Source of the DNA: Alentia gelatinosa
Taxonomy: Eukaryota; Annelida; Polychaeta; Phyllodocida; Polynoidae
Assembly: GCA_950022655.1 (NCBI GenBank)
Contig: OX465587.1
Location: 28,089,716 to 28,153,715, forward strand
Reading direction: 5' to 3'
DNA length: 64,000 nt
Shown: piece after piece, positions 43,004 through 53,564 of the stretch
Layout: every line of letters begins with the position of its first letter
How positions within the stretch are numbered: position 1 is the first letter of the stretch
Notes under the pieces: model-generated
The model's database searches: none
Seen by the model: the letters and a program-made list of their open reading frames with translations, nothing else
What the model was told of the DNA's origin: nothing
Made by a program: the position numbers and the translations under genes

Positions 43004-43195
43004 CTCTTCCCTTGCCTGGATATCCACACTAATAGGACCCAGAGCAGGCTTCCTTTGACCTCTGTAGGTCACACACATGTTAGTGATATTGATATGTCCG
43101 TGGCTCGGCCATTCCTCAGGGGGAGTAAGTGCGGTGTGTTCAGGAGCCTCCTGCTCCAGGGTAGAGAACTGAAGGATTCTTCCCATGGAGGTCAT
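43004..43195 (-). pseudogene. ABCC pseudogene (middle copy), first NBD2 exon, frame still open
   Basis: 192 bases, the same length as the functional exon at 59843-60034, with most residues identical (RILQFSTLEQEAPEHTALTP, EEWPSHGHI, NMCVTYRGQ, KPALGPISVDIQA). One change is Val-Glu to Met-Gly in SVERIL. It is the most 5' surviving exon of this locus; I found no membrane-domain exons upstream, so the duplicate begins here. Confidence 0.85.
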
Positions 43196-43255
43196 CTGAA
43201 CAAGGGTATGAGCCAAGATGAAGGTCAATTAATATGTGCCAGAAGGGAAAGCTAA

Positions 43256-44412
43256 AGCTTTGATGGTAAATACAAAGTGAATATTCTAAAATTGCTTTGG
43301 AAAATTGTATTTAAATGATCTTGATGAAATGAATAATCTCTTGCCCTTTACTTCATCTACTTACTGTTAATATACGTGCATATATAACACATACATATAT
43401 ACATAATTCAGATTTTCAACCAAACATCACATTGCTTTTTAGAGTGTGCTCGGACGCTCTATATACGCTGACTTTAAAAGGTTAGAGTGGTCCCATACAC
43501 TTTCAGTGTGCTGAGAAAAATCTATCCCTTAACTCTCTACATGCTATTCACTGTGCTATTGGAGCAGGGTTCCAGTGTCTGAGGGTCTTAGAGGTATGCC
43601 CAGCAGACCATGACCAATTACTCAAGACCCAAATACCTCATTGAACTACTGGTGTTTGATAAGTTTGGATCCTATAGATAGACTCAGGTAGTTTCAGAAA
43701 TGGCATTCATCAATGATGAACATTCTATTTGCTCCTAGTAAATGATGTGCAGTAGCCCTGCAATCTGGTTCTGACAAGGGTTCTGCATGACTGGTTATGC
43801 TAGTACAGTAAGCTGGGTATTGTCACTGACAAATGCTTCAAATCACTGACTAAGACTAGAATATTTGAAAAAATATGGTTAATATAGCTATACTACTTAT
43901 TTTATTGTATACATTCTTCTAGTTCTATCGAGGGTGTTGCAATGTTGAGGTAGCTACACCACTTATTTTATTGTATATACTGTATAATTACCAATGAAGG
44001 TGTTTTCTATCTACTTTTTAAGTTGACTCAATCGAGTTGTCTATGGAAACCTGAGATGCATAGATGTATCACTATAGTATTTTTTGTATCCCAATATGGA
44101 TATTGAGGTAACCATGTAAGATTGAAACACAAAAGACTTCAGCGTTACCTGCTTGGCTGGATCATTAATAGCAGCCCTAAAATTGGGCTGAGATCAACGC
44201 CACTTTATTGTACTAGCGCAACTTAAAGTTTTAACAATTGTATAACAAAGTAAGAATGTTATTAAGTAGGTGGACAGTAGAACTAGGAGGCAGTCCTGTT
44301 AGCTTTTTGGCGTTTATTAGTGAAACGATCTTTTGGGCAGCAGTTGCCCTTTATCAAAGTTAACATCTCATTGATATTTTGATGACTTAGGTAGCTCGTG
44401 AGTCGTGAGACT
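43256..44412. other. Intergenic sequence, nothing recognised
   Basis: AT-rich. I looked for a counterpart of the functional TMD2 exons (60581-60675, 61948-62181) and did not find one. Confidence 0.45.
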
Positions 44413-44539
44413 GGGTCATTCTCATAGAACCAGTGCAACTCCAATTTCAGTCGTTTCCTGCATTCTAGTTTTTTCCCACTGTCTTCAATGTTAATTTTTT
44501 CTGTTTTAAATGATAGATCTCGCCGAGTGCTCGAGGGGG

Positions 44540-44820
44540 AGTATAGGTTTTACTGGTCAAATATCAATATTTTGGTCTCCAGGGGGTAAAAATAGGTAAA
44601 AAATCACCAAAAATAGACAAGATAATGCCCTGGGAAACCCTTTTTTGATATGTAGCTAATTTTTGACTATACTGGAGGGTTTTTATTCTATTTATCCCTA
44701 GAGTTTTACGTTGAAATATTATTATCAGCAAAAAATATTCCAAATTTTAAAAAAAATGAAAAAGTTCTATTAGGGAAAAGGTTGGTGAAACTGCCTATCT
44801 TGCAGCGTGACCGGGTGATT
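44540..44820 (+). repeat. About 270-bp direct repeat, left copy
   Basis: GGGGGAGTATAGGTTTTACT through AAAAATCACCAAAAAT and CAGCAAAAAATATTCCAAAT to CTTGCAGCGTGACCG. It is repeated at 47163-47425, so the two copies flank the minisatellite block. Confidence 0.7.
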
Positions 44821-45214
44821 CGAACGTTCTTTATTAATTCTGGGTAATAAATGAACTTTAAAAAATACTACTTTTGAGTAGATAGTGGCTAGAAATACAT
44901 TTTTATAAAAAAAATTAACTGTCTAACCAAAACCAAACTATTCCATTTCACTTTATTTGTTATTTATACTTAATCCCAGTTTTTGGCTGTATTTTCATGT
45001 ATTCAAGAGAAATCCAGTTATTTTGCAATAATCTTTAAAATTATACTATTTAACTAATCAAACTGTCATAGTTATTTACAACTGTGAGTACTTTTATTGG
45101 GAAACAACAATAAAAAAATCTTTGTTAAAGCAAAATATTGAATAAAAGCTGCAAACTGATAATTTTCTGACCATTGGTATCTCTTGCTACATGACCGCCC
45201 TTATCATGCTATGT

Positions 45215-45670
45215 CTTACAGAGTGGTTTTTACCATTAAAATGCAACTTTTTCCTATTATTCAATTTTCAACCAGTAAAATCTTATCATGAATTGATCCT
45301 AACATGCATACGAGCAAATACTAAAAATTCAGCACTATTTTACGTATTATTAATTTTGTGTATGGTGATAATAGTATTTAGTGGCTCCAACTGATGGCTG
45401 GCTCTTACAGAGTGGTTTTTACCAATAAAATGCCATTTTACAGTTTTATTCAAGTTTTGAATGGTACAATTTTTTTCTGAATTGTTTCTAACATGCCTAC
45501 TAGCAAATAATACAAAATTCAGCACTATTGTACGCAATAATAATTTTTTATATGGCGAAAATTATGGTATTTAGAGGCCCCAAATGATGGCTGCCTCTTA
45601 CAGAGTGGTTTTTACCATTAAAATGCCACTTTTTCCTATTATTAAATTTTCAACCGGTACAATCTTATTA
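45215..45670 (+). repeat. About 190-bp tandem repeat, 2.4 copies
   Basis: CTTACAGAGTGGTTTTTACC starts copies at about 45217, 45407 and 45598, each continuing AAAATGC..., ATTCAA(G)TTTT and CAT(G)AATTG(A/T)TCCTAACATG. Confidence 0.8.
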
Positions 45671-45679
45671 TGAATTGAT

Positions 45680-46535
45680 CCTCACATATTTGCCCTCAAC
45701 CATACTGCCCCTCCACATACGGCCCCTCCACCATACTGCCCCCCCACCATACTGCCCCTTTCATATACTGTCCCTCCCCCATACTGCCCTCCACCATACT
45801 GCCCCTCCACCTACTGCCCCTCTACAATACTGCCCCTTCACCTACTGCCCCTCTACAATACTGCCCCTCTACCATACTGTCCTTCCACCATACTGCCTAT
45901 CTACTATACTGTCCCTCTACCTTACTTCCCCTCTACAATACTGTACCTCCACCATACTGCCTATCTACTATACTGTCCCTCTACCTTACTGCCCCTCTAC
46001 AATATTGCCCCTATACCATACTGTCCCTCCGCCATATTGCCTATCTTCTATACTGTCCCTCTACCATATTGCCCCTCTACTATACTTCCCCTCTACAATA
46101 ATGAACCTCCACCATACTGCCTCTCCACAATATACTACCACTCTACAATATTGCCCCTCTACTATACTGCCCCTCCACCATACTGGCCCTCCACCATACT
46201 ACCCCTCAATCATACTGCCCCTCCACCATACAGTCCCTCCACCATACTACCCCTCAATCATACTGCCCCTCCACCATACAGTCCCTCCACCATACTGTCC
46301 TTCTACAATACTGTCCCTCCACCATACTTGCCATCTACTATACTGCCCCTCCACCATAGTACCCCTCCACCATACTGCCCCTCCACCATACTGCCCATCT
46401 ACTATACTGTCCCTCCACCATACTGCCCCTCCACCATACTGCCCCTTTACCATACTGCCCCTCTACTATACTGTCCCTCCCCTATACTGCCCCTTAACCA
46501 TACTGTCCCTGGGCAATACAATGAAGGAAAGTATG
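45680..46535 (+). repeat. 16-bp minisatellite, CATACTGCCCCTCCAC, forward array
   Basis: About 53 units of CATACTGCCCCTCCAC and variants (CCCCTCTA, GTCCCTCC). Because 16 is not a multiple of three, all frames read through as proline/tyrosine-rich repeats with a 16-aa period. The resulting 290-aa frame is not a gene. Confidence 0.92.
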
Positions 46536-47162
46536 GGTGAGGGGTAGTATGGTTGAGTGGCAGTATGGGTGAGGAGCAGTATGCTTGAGGGGCAGAATGG
46601 TTGAGGAGCAGTATGGGTGAGGGCAGTATGCGTGAGGGGCAGGACGGATGAGGAGCAGTCATTTATGGGGAGTATGTGGAGGGGCAGTATGGTAGAGGGG
46701 CAGTATTGTAGAGGGGCAGTATTGTGGAGTGGGAGTATGGTGAAGGGGTAGTATGGTTGAGGACCCGTATGGTGGAGGGGCAGTATTGTAGAGGGACAGT
46801 ATGGTAAAGGGGCAGTATGGTAGAGGGGCAGTATTGTGGAGGGGGAGTATGGTGAAGGGCTAGTATGGTTGAGGACCAGTGTGGGGGGGGGGGCAGTATT
46901 GTAGAGGGACAGTATGGTAAAGGGGCAGTATGGTAGAGGGGCAGTATTGTGGAGAGGCAGTATTCGGGAATGGCAGTATGGTAGAGGGGCAGTATGGTAG
47001 AGGGGCAGTATGGTGGAGGGGCAGTATGGTAGAGGGGCAGTATGGTGGAGGGCCAGTATGGTGGAGGGGAAGTCTGGTGGAGGGACAGTATTGTAGAGGG
47101 GCACTATGGTAGAGGGGAAGTATGGTGGAGGAGCAGTATGGTGGAGAAGCAGTATGGTGAGC
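46536..47162 (-). repeat. 16-bp minisatellite, the same unit in inverted orientation
   Basis: Units such as AGTATGGTAGAGGGGC are the reverse complement of the forward array. The switch occurs at about 46515-46545. The two arms could pair into a long imperfect hairpin. Confidence 0.92.
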
Positions 47163-47430
47163 GGGGAGTATACGTTTTACTGGTCAAATAACAATATTTT
47201 CCAGGTGGTCAAAATAGGTCAAAAATCACCAAAAATCGGCAAACCAATGCCTTCGAAAAGCCGTTTTTCTTATGTTTAACTAATTTTTGACCATACCAGA
47301 GGGTGTTTATTCTATTTTTACGTAAGAGTTGATCGTTGAAATATTATTATCAGCAAAAAATATTCCAAATTAAAAAAAGAAATTACATTAAAGTATAAAA
47401 GGGGTCTTGCAGCGTGACCGTATCTTGCAG
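47163..47430 (+). repeat. About 270-bp direct repeat, right copy
   Basis: Same sequence family as 44540-44820, beginning GGGGAGTATACGTTTTACTG and ending GGTCTTGCAGCGTGACCG. Confidence 0.7.
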
Positions 47431-47780
47431 AGTGACCGTTTTGCTATCTATTTTTTAATGAAGATTTAGAGAAATATAAAGATTTTTGGAAACTGTTTGC
47501 GATAATTCATATGAAAGTTTATCTATTAAGGTATAAGATCCTGGAGTTGATTAATCTAAATAATTTTTTTCCTATTGTCCACAGTGATCGTTATATTAGA
47601 AATTGCTTTAAATCTTATTTCTAAAAGTAAAAAAATTCTTATTTTGGTAGGTACGGTATGTAAAATTGAAATTTAGCCATTGAAAAACTCATAAATTCAC
47701 TAATACCACTAAATTTTCATATTATAAACGATTCAAATTATATGATTATGAAAATTTATTGGTTTGCTATTAGTTACGTT

Positions 47781-48045
47781 CATTACCCTAACCCCGGATG
47801 AAAGTAGAGAAGCAGTAGCTGGGAGTATAAAATTTTATTTAATTTTATGTGGTAAAATGCAGTAAAATATTTATGGCGACCTTACTGGACGACATATTAA
47901 AATGTAATGTGAATATGAAGGTAAGTAAAAGTAGATAAATGATAATTGACGGTATGATGTATGTCAATTATAAAAATATTAAAGTAAGATATACAATAGA
48001 GTTGTATAGACAATACATACGTAATTGTATAATATAATAAAAATG
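47781..48045 (-). repeat. Second Ngaro, repeat B2
   Basis: 265 bp, identical to B1 (48289-48553) except at one site (TTTATTTAATTTT against TTTATTTTATTTT). Confidence 0.88.
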
Positions 48046-48089
48046 GCCTACGTGAGTAGGTGAAGAGAGAGAGGTTGTGGGTGGGTGGG

Positions 48090-48288
48090 ACGAAAATGGT
48101 ACTGTAGTACGTGCGTACTGCAGGGCGGGTGAAGGAGAAGTGAGACCGGGGTCTGGACCGGGCTGTACCACGTGACTGCGTAGTATGAGTGAAAGCCGCG
48201 AGGGGGCAGGAGGGGCGCCCGTGAGGCGCGGTAGAGGGGGACACCGGGGGGAGCAATGACTACCCCTGAGCAAAGCCCATGAGTAACC
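48090..48288 (-). repeat. Second Ngaro, repeat A2
   Basis: 199 bp matching A1 at 52765-52963, ending in GAGTAACC on the plus strand. It is directly joined to B1. Confidence 0.88.
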
Positions 48289-48553
48289 CATTACCCTAAC
48301 CCCGGATGAAAGTAGAGAAGCAGTAGCTGGGAGTATAAAATTTTATTTTATTTTATGTGGTAAAATGCAGTAAAATATTTATGGCGACCTTACTGGACGA
48401 CATATTAAAATGTAATGTGAATATGAAGGTAAGTAAAAGTAGATAAATGATAATTGACGGTATGATGTATGTCAATTATAAAAATATTAAAGTAAGATAT
48501 ACAATAGAGTTGTATAGACAATACATACGTAATTGTATAATATAATAAAAATG
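48289..48553 (-). repeat. Second Ngaro, repeat B1
   Basis: AT-rich, 508 bases from B2, adjoining the recombinase gene's 3' end. Confidence 0.88.
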
Positions 48554-48592
48554 CCAAGAAGCCAGTAAAAGGTGAGGGGGGGTGGGAGAAAA

Positions 48593-49615
48593 TTATGAAA
48601 GTTTGTTTAGGGACCGGATGAGAGCAAGGTTAACGGCCTTGGCATCAGTGTCCTTGATGTAATCTCGGTGAGAATTAGACCTCCAGCCGCCATAGCGCTG
48701 GATGGATAGCTCTGGCATACCCGCCTGGTATGCCTGAGTGGCGGCAGCCTTCCGGAGGCTGTGGAGGGTGTAGTCGGCAGGCTGATTAGCAGTGAGTAGC
48801 AGCGCTTTCCACTCCTTGCTCAGAGTTCTGGTCGTTATCACCTGGCCGTCTGCCAGGAGTAAGAACGGGTCCTCGGGGCTGGCCGTGGGGGCGGCCGCGA
48901 TCATCTTCCTGACCGCCCGCACCGGACACGAGGACGGGTCGGAGGACGCCTGCAGGGTGACTGTCTTTTCCTCCCCCACCATCTGCATGTTCTTGGCCGC
49001 CTTGACGCGTATCGAGACCTGTCTGGGCGTGACCACGACGTCTCGGCGTGACAGGTGTCGCGTCGGATCGAACTTGGTCGCAGATGGTGGGGCGACCTCG
49101 CTTTGTCGCAGCGCCGCGTAAAATATCACCAGGATAGCGGCCCGCAGAATGATGTGTAGAGGTGATTCGTCGAGGGCCTCGAGGGCAGCCCTGAGGACGT
49201 CCATCGGCACCGCCGGCTTGACGTTCGGTTGGTATGTTTTGTTGCGTCTCATGGCCTCGAGTGCACGTCTCACCCTGAAATCCTCCGTCGGCGCGACGTC
49301 GCCCCCCGTCAGCCGCAGGTGCGACCGCACGTGGGATAGCTGGTTCGCGACCGTCGCCGGCGAGGGGGCGTGGTCCGCGACGTATTCGAGGAACGCCGTG
49401 GTAAAGCTGACGGTAGGTTTCTGGGGGTCGGCGCCCATCCGGCGGCAGAATGCGAGGTAGGTCGCGACGGCGCTGCGCTGGTTCGCGACCGTTCCGGGGG
49501 CACGCGCCTCGCATTGCCGAGCAGATGCCCTCGTCTGGAGCGATCGTAGCGCCGGATCTGCAGGTGAGACGTAACACAGGGTTGAACGATACGTGAGTAC
49601 ATGGCATGACCTCGA
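48593..49615 (-). CDS. Second Ngaro tyrosine recombinase
   Basis: The frame is open from 49615. The first conserved block ASARQCEARAPGTVANQRSA corresponds to the N-terminus of the other copy. Catalytic set complete: FYAALRQSEV (Arg), TLHSLRKAAATQAY (His, Arg), GGWRSNSHRDYIKD (Trp, Tyr). It has no upstream ATG before M at 49438, inside the core-binding domain, so translation must begin by another route (frameshift from RT, or splicing). It ends RSLNKLS-stop. Overlaps the RT-RNase H frame. Confidence 0.88.
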   Translation of the reverse strand, partial: SRSCHVLTYRSTLCYVSPADPALRSLQTRASARQCEARAPGTVANQRSAVATYLAFCRRMGADPQKPTVSFTTAFLEYVADHAPSPATVANQLSHVRSHLRLTGGDVAPTEDFRVRRALEAMRRNKTYQPNVKPAVPMDVLRAALEALDESPLHIILRAAILVIFYAALRQSEVAPPSATKFDPTRHLSRRDVVVTPRQVSIRVKAAKNMQMVGEEKTVTLQASSDPSSCPVRAVRKMIAAAPTASPEDPFLLLADGQVITTRTLSKEWKALLLTANQPADYTLHSLRKAAATQAYQAGMPELSIQRYGGWRSNSHRDYIKDTDAKAVNLALIRSLNKLS

Positions 49616-51540
49616 CTAGGGAATGGAATTTTATGTACCTAGAGGCCGTATCAAAGTCCCTCGAGGTTAGGTGTGCCCGGCTGAGCGCGTCGGCCACGGT
49701 ATTGAGGGCACCCGGGACGTGTGTGTACACGAAGTCTACCTGTAGTCTGGCCTGCACCATCCAGGCTTGACGGGCACACTCGGCCAGGACGGGGTTCCGG
49801 GCGCGTCCCGACCGGAGTGCCTGGACGGTGCCCATATTATCGCAGTAGACTTCCACCCGGGTGCCGCGGTCACGGTCGGTTAAGAACGTGCACATCGCGT
49901 ATACCGTGTTGAGGGCCTCGAGCTCCGCGATGCAGGTAACAGGGTCGTTCACTGGACAGACCCGGCCGGAGTACGAGTACGTACCGTCTGTGCCCCCGAC
50001 GCCGGACAGGCACGCATCCACGATCAGGCACTTGGTCGGGGGGCCTCGCGGGATGAGGGCGTGGCCGTTCCAACCGTCGGCAAAGCGCAGGAACCACTCG
50101 AGGTCCTGCCGCATCTCGGAGTTTATGTTGATGTAGTACCCGCCCATCCCCCGGAGGGCCTCGAGCAGTTTACTCACAAAGGGGCGTGCCGGCCGGATAC
50201 ACTTGGCTACATGTAACACGCGCCCCAGTATGGATTGGAGCTGGCGTTTGGTCAGCGATCGTTTCTGGGCGACCGCCCTCACGTGCTCCCGGACCTCGTG
50301 TAGCTTGTCCTCGGGGACGGAGAGCGACATGTCCATAGAGTTGATCACGATGCCGAGCCACGTGACCACCTGGCTGGGGGGCTGAGCCTTTTCTCGGGCC
50401 TCGGGGAGGCCCAGTTCCTCAAAGAGCCCTCGGGCTATGGCGAAGTCCGAGGCCGCCTTTTCCTCGTCGGGCGAGAGGATGATGAGGTCGTCCAGGTACA
50501 TGGCGGCCTCGACCCCCTTCTGGCTGAGGATCTTAACTATTGCATCTGCTACACACTGCATGTGGTAGGAGGAGGCACGGGCACCAAAGGGCATCGCCGT
50601 ATCACAGTAGTATGCCTCCCCCCACGCAAAACAGAGCAACGGCCAGTCGAGGGGGTCGCACCGGAAGTTCTTGTACGCCCGGGAGATATCGATGGTGGAC
50701 ATGAAACTCCCGGGCCCCGAGGCCACCAGGCGGCCGACGAACCCATCCACGGTCGGGAGGCCATGCTCCCGTTCCTCGCCGTAGACCGAGTTCTTCACGA
50801 TATAACCGTTGACACTGTCCTCCTTGGGGTACGTCATATCGGTTATCACTCGGCGATCGGTGGTGCCTCTCTTCTCACGTGTCATTAGAGGCGACACGTG
50901 ACACCAGGGTAGGAAAGGGGGGGCCTCGAACGGCCCCATGAGGTTGCTGTACCCCTTCTCCTTCCTGATGAATTTATCGACCTGCTCCGGGTACCCCGTT
51001 GCACTGGGGTGGTTGGGTACCCCGCAGGTATCGCTGACCGGCCCGGCGTAACCCAGTGGGAAGCCGAACCTGATGAAATCGGTCAACTCCTCCTTGCCGG
51101 GGATCCCGGCGAGGTATCGTATCCAGACCGGGATGTTGAGGTCCGTGGGGATCTCGATACGGGCCCCGAGGGCGTTGGGTAGGCCAGTTATCCCTCCTAT
51201 GTCCGGCGAACGCCTCGGGGTCGGTCCGGACTCCGGGGACCGGGATCCCGGTCTCGCAGAATTTTCTCACGGCAGCGAAGTCGATGGGAGTGGATTCGCG
51301 GCCGTCCTCCCGGGGCAATTGCCGAGCCAATTGCTCCTCCTCCCCGCCAACACTACCACAGGCGGGAGTGTATTCCTCGGTGGGCGGGGCCGCACGCTCT
51401 GTGCTTCCCCCCACGTGCGCGGCACGCGGTGTTGTTGTCACGTGGGGGGTGACGTCATCACTCCTGCACTCTTTGATCGTGTACCCCTCGCCGAGTGCAC
51501 TCGTACCGAGGCCGAGGGGTGCGTCTCGCGCCACGCTCAC
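49560..51540 (-). pseudogene. Second Ngaro RT - RNase H, interrupted by an out-of-frame deletion
   Basis: The start overlaps the gag stop as GTGA at 51537-51540, as in the first copy. The N-terminal part runs to HRRDNWP at about 51185. There about 20 codons present in the other copy (from RFTEAGPPAHGHIYEA to RAS) are missing, and the frame shifts. The remainder (GLPNALGARIEIPTDL onward) is open in another frame through RT (YMSTID-type STIDISRAYKNF, AAMYLDDLIIL) and RNase H (VDACLSGVGGTDG, ELEALNTVYA, CDNMGTVQAL, HVPGALNTVADALSRA). Otherwise well preserved. Like the first copy, the RT frame also stays open over the recombinase, down to 48786. Confidence 0.85.
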
Positions 51541-52694
51541 TCGCGGGGCGCGTCCGGCCCGTTTTTTGAAGCCGTTGCGTGTTGTTTCTGCACTCCTAGT
51601 TCGGTGGGGCGGACCGTGTGTCCGGCGTGCGGCGTCCTCCGTGGGGCGGGTGCGGATGTTGGTGCAGCGTTGTCATAACCCGCACCGTACACGAGTTTCC
51701 TGTTGCACGCGTGTATAGAGTGCGTGCACATCCGCCCCACCGAATCGCAGAACGAACAAACATGAACCCATTTGATTTGCCCGTCCTGATGTCCGTTCCG
51801 TAGGCGACAACCTCGCTCCGAGTTGTACGCCCGGCAGGGGAGCTCTCGGGCTCCGTCCCTTCCTCCGTCTTGACCGTTAGGGGCGCTGGTGGCGGCCGTC
51901 ATGGCTATGCGTACGCGTTTGTCTTGAATGCGCACGTGGTCCGACCAGTACACACGGCCGGCCTCAACCTGATCGAAGATGTAGTTAGACCACCTCCTAA
52001 CCGCGGGCCACGGCCGTGTCTGGGCGTCGACCGTTACCTGCGAGAGGTGCCTGTACATGTCTCGGCGGTCGCCCTCGGGTATCGCCCGCTCGTCCTCCAT
52101 CATCAGTAAGAACGCGCTCACGTACTCCATGGGGGCCAGGCTTCCCCTAACCTCGAGCTTTTGGGACATGGTATACAGGCCCTCACGTTCCACATACATA
52201 TACGGCTTAGATATCAGTTTATGTACGGTCAAATCAGATGAGAACCTACCGGCCGTGCGGTCATGACGAATGCCCTCGCGGTCGATCTCTCGCTGGAGCA
52301 GGTCCTCGCTCAGGTAGCGTTCCCTGAGTTGTCTGGGTGCGGGTAGCCTCGATGTCTGGTCCTGGGCCCAGTCTCTTGTCCGATCCTCGGCCGTGGAGCG
52401 TGCCTCTCGTACCGTCGGCTGTGTAGCCCTCGTCGGCGACCGTTGGCGTGCCATGGCCTGCATCGTCTGAAACATGCTATCCATCGTCCTACCCATTTTC
52501 TCCATGTTGGACTCGAGCTTCGATATCCTAGCCGTCTTTACCGTGCGCCCGCTGTCCGAGACCGACTCGATGTTCTCGTTGGCGGACTCGGCCGTTTCCT
52601 GGAGAGTGGCCTCCGACTCCGCCGTGGATTCCGTCGGCTTCGATGTGCTAGGCATCGGGGTACTCCTCGTCGTGGGACCCATATCTCCGTTCAC
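51537..52694 (-). CDS. Second Ngaro Gag-like protein, intact
   Basis: 385 residues from MNGDMGPTTRSTPMPSTSKP. The N-terminal part is Ser/Thr/Glu-rich; a short coiled coil (ISKLESNMEKMGRTMDSMFQ) and a basic/arginine region follow. The conserved core is LISKPYMYVEREGLYTMSQK, and the C-terminal Cys/His cluster CRAYNSERGCRLRNGHQDG, VCSFCDSVGRMCTHSIHAC presumably binds zinc. Compared with the first copy it lacks the nonsense codon. It would form the particle that packages the element RNA. Confidence 0.87.
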   Translation of the reverse strand: MNGDMGPTTRSTPMPSTSKPTESTAESEATLQETAESANENIESVSDSGRTVKTARISKLESNMEKMGRTMDSMFQTMQAMARQRSPTRATQPTVREARSTAEDRTRDWAQDQTSRLPAPRQLRERYLSEDLLQREIDREGIRHDRTAGRFSSDLTVHKLISKPYMYVEREGLYTMSQKLEVRGSLAPMEYVSAFLLMMEDERAIPEGDRRDMYRHLSQVTVDAQTRPWPAVRRWSNYIFDQVEAGRVYWSDHVRIQDKRVRIAMTAATSAPNGQDGGRDGARELPCRAYNSERGCRLRNGHQDGQIKWVHVCSFCDSVGRMCTHSIHACNRKLVYGAGYDNAAPTSAPAPRRTPHAGHTVRPTELGVQKQHATASKNGPDAPRE

Positions 52695-52764
52695 TATACC
52701 GTATCGCGTGTATGGGGGTGCTAGCCTTTACTCGGGGAGTATGAGGCGAAGCACGTGGCCAAGA

Positions 52765-52963
52765 ACGAAAATGGTACTGTAGTACGTGCGTACTGCAGGG
52801 CGGGTGAAGGAGAAGTGAGACCGGGGTCTGGACCGGGCTGTACCACGTGACTGCGTAGTATGAGTGAAAGCCGCGAGGGGGCAGGAGGGGCGCCCGTGAG
52901 GCGCGGTAGAGGGGGACACCGGGGGGAGCAATGACTACCCCTGAGCAAAGCCCATGAGTAACC
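52765..52963 (-). repeat. Second Ngaro, repeat A1 (5' terminus)
   Basis: Matches A2. Contains CCACGTGACTGCG and GTACGTGCGTAC words. Outside it the plus strand continues CAATTTCGGTTGCCCGGTCA, host element sequence. Confidence 0.88.
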
Positions 52964-53564
52964 AATTTCGGTTGCCCGGTCACGCTGCAAGACCACCTTT
53001 TCATATACATATGTTATAAGGTGCACCGTGGCCACATTTATAATATTTAACTAATAGTTTTTCAGGGAAAGTTGCCCCACCCAGTAGAGATTAGCACCAC
53101 ATAATAATTTTTAACCTCCTCCCAAATTTATTTTTTCCCCCAAAAAATCCTACTTGCACTGGTTCTATGAGAATTACCCCGACTTTGAGACTTTTAGCAA
53201 TTCTATTATGGAATCTCAACATGTCATGGTAGTATTATGAATCATAAAGTTTAGTGGTACAGAAACAATCTTGAACAATTCTTTTAAACTCTTACATGTA
53301 TAAAGATATGAGATATTTTCAATACAGTTTCATGATTCTATGTGTGCTCCCACTTAATCGTCAATCATATTAACTGTCGTATACAGGTCAAATAATACCT
53401 CTGCAGCAGGAAGATTTTTCCTGGGTTTTCTTGGCAAAGGTAAGTCATCTTTAGGCGTTGGTATGTATCCTGTGGTTATGGGACTGATAACAATGTGTTA
53501 GGAGGGTATCAACATACAGTGCAAAGGGGATGCTTTTTAAAAATTCATCTTTTCTAAGAATTGA

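Larger units (their letters stand above)
47781..52963 (-). mobile_element. Ngaro-type YR retrotransposon, second copy, minus strand
   Basis: Same plan as 20558-25986 read on the other strand: A1 (52765-52963), gag, RT-RNase H, recombinase, B1 (48289-48553), A2 (48090-48288), B2 (47781-48045). The proteins are similar but clearly diverged from the first copy, and the A and B repeats are different in sequence, so this is a different Ngaro family. Gag and recombinase frames are intact; the RT frame has a deletion near 51185. Confidence 0.9.
44413..53180. mobile_element. Nested composite element bounded by 26-bp inverted termini
   Basis: The left end GGGTCATTCTCATAGAACCA continues GTGCAA. The right end, reverse-complemented, is GGGTAATTCTCATAGAACCA then GTGCAA, one mismatch in 26. 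Both are flanked by GACT (44409-44412, 53181-53184), a possible 4-bp target duplication. Inside are direct repeats of about 270 bp, minisatellites and the minus-strand Ngaro. A CTTGCAGCGTGACCGG motif occurs near the left part (44803), at 47405, and inverted next to the Ngaro (52980-52995). Without the Ngaro the element would be about 3.6 kb and has no transposase frame. Confidence 0.55.

Noticed and set aside
44140..44190. Minus-strand AINDPAKQ followed by GTAACG
   Set aside because: An isolated donor-like site with a stop close upstream; no ABCC counterpart found.
45675..46547. 290-aa and 167-aa open frames rich in Pro, Tyr, Thr
   Set aside because: They are read-through of a 16-bp minisatellite; all frames are open with a 16-aa period, and no start context or domain is present.
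46247..47112. Gly/Tyr/Trp-rich and Pro-rich frames on both strands
   Set aside because: Same minisatellite in reverse orientation.
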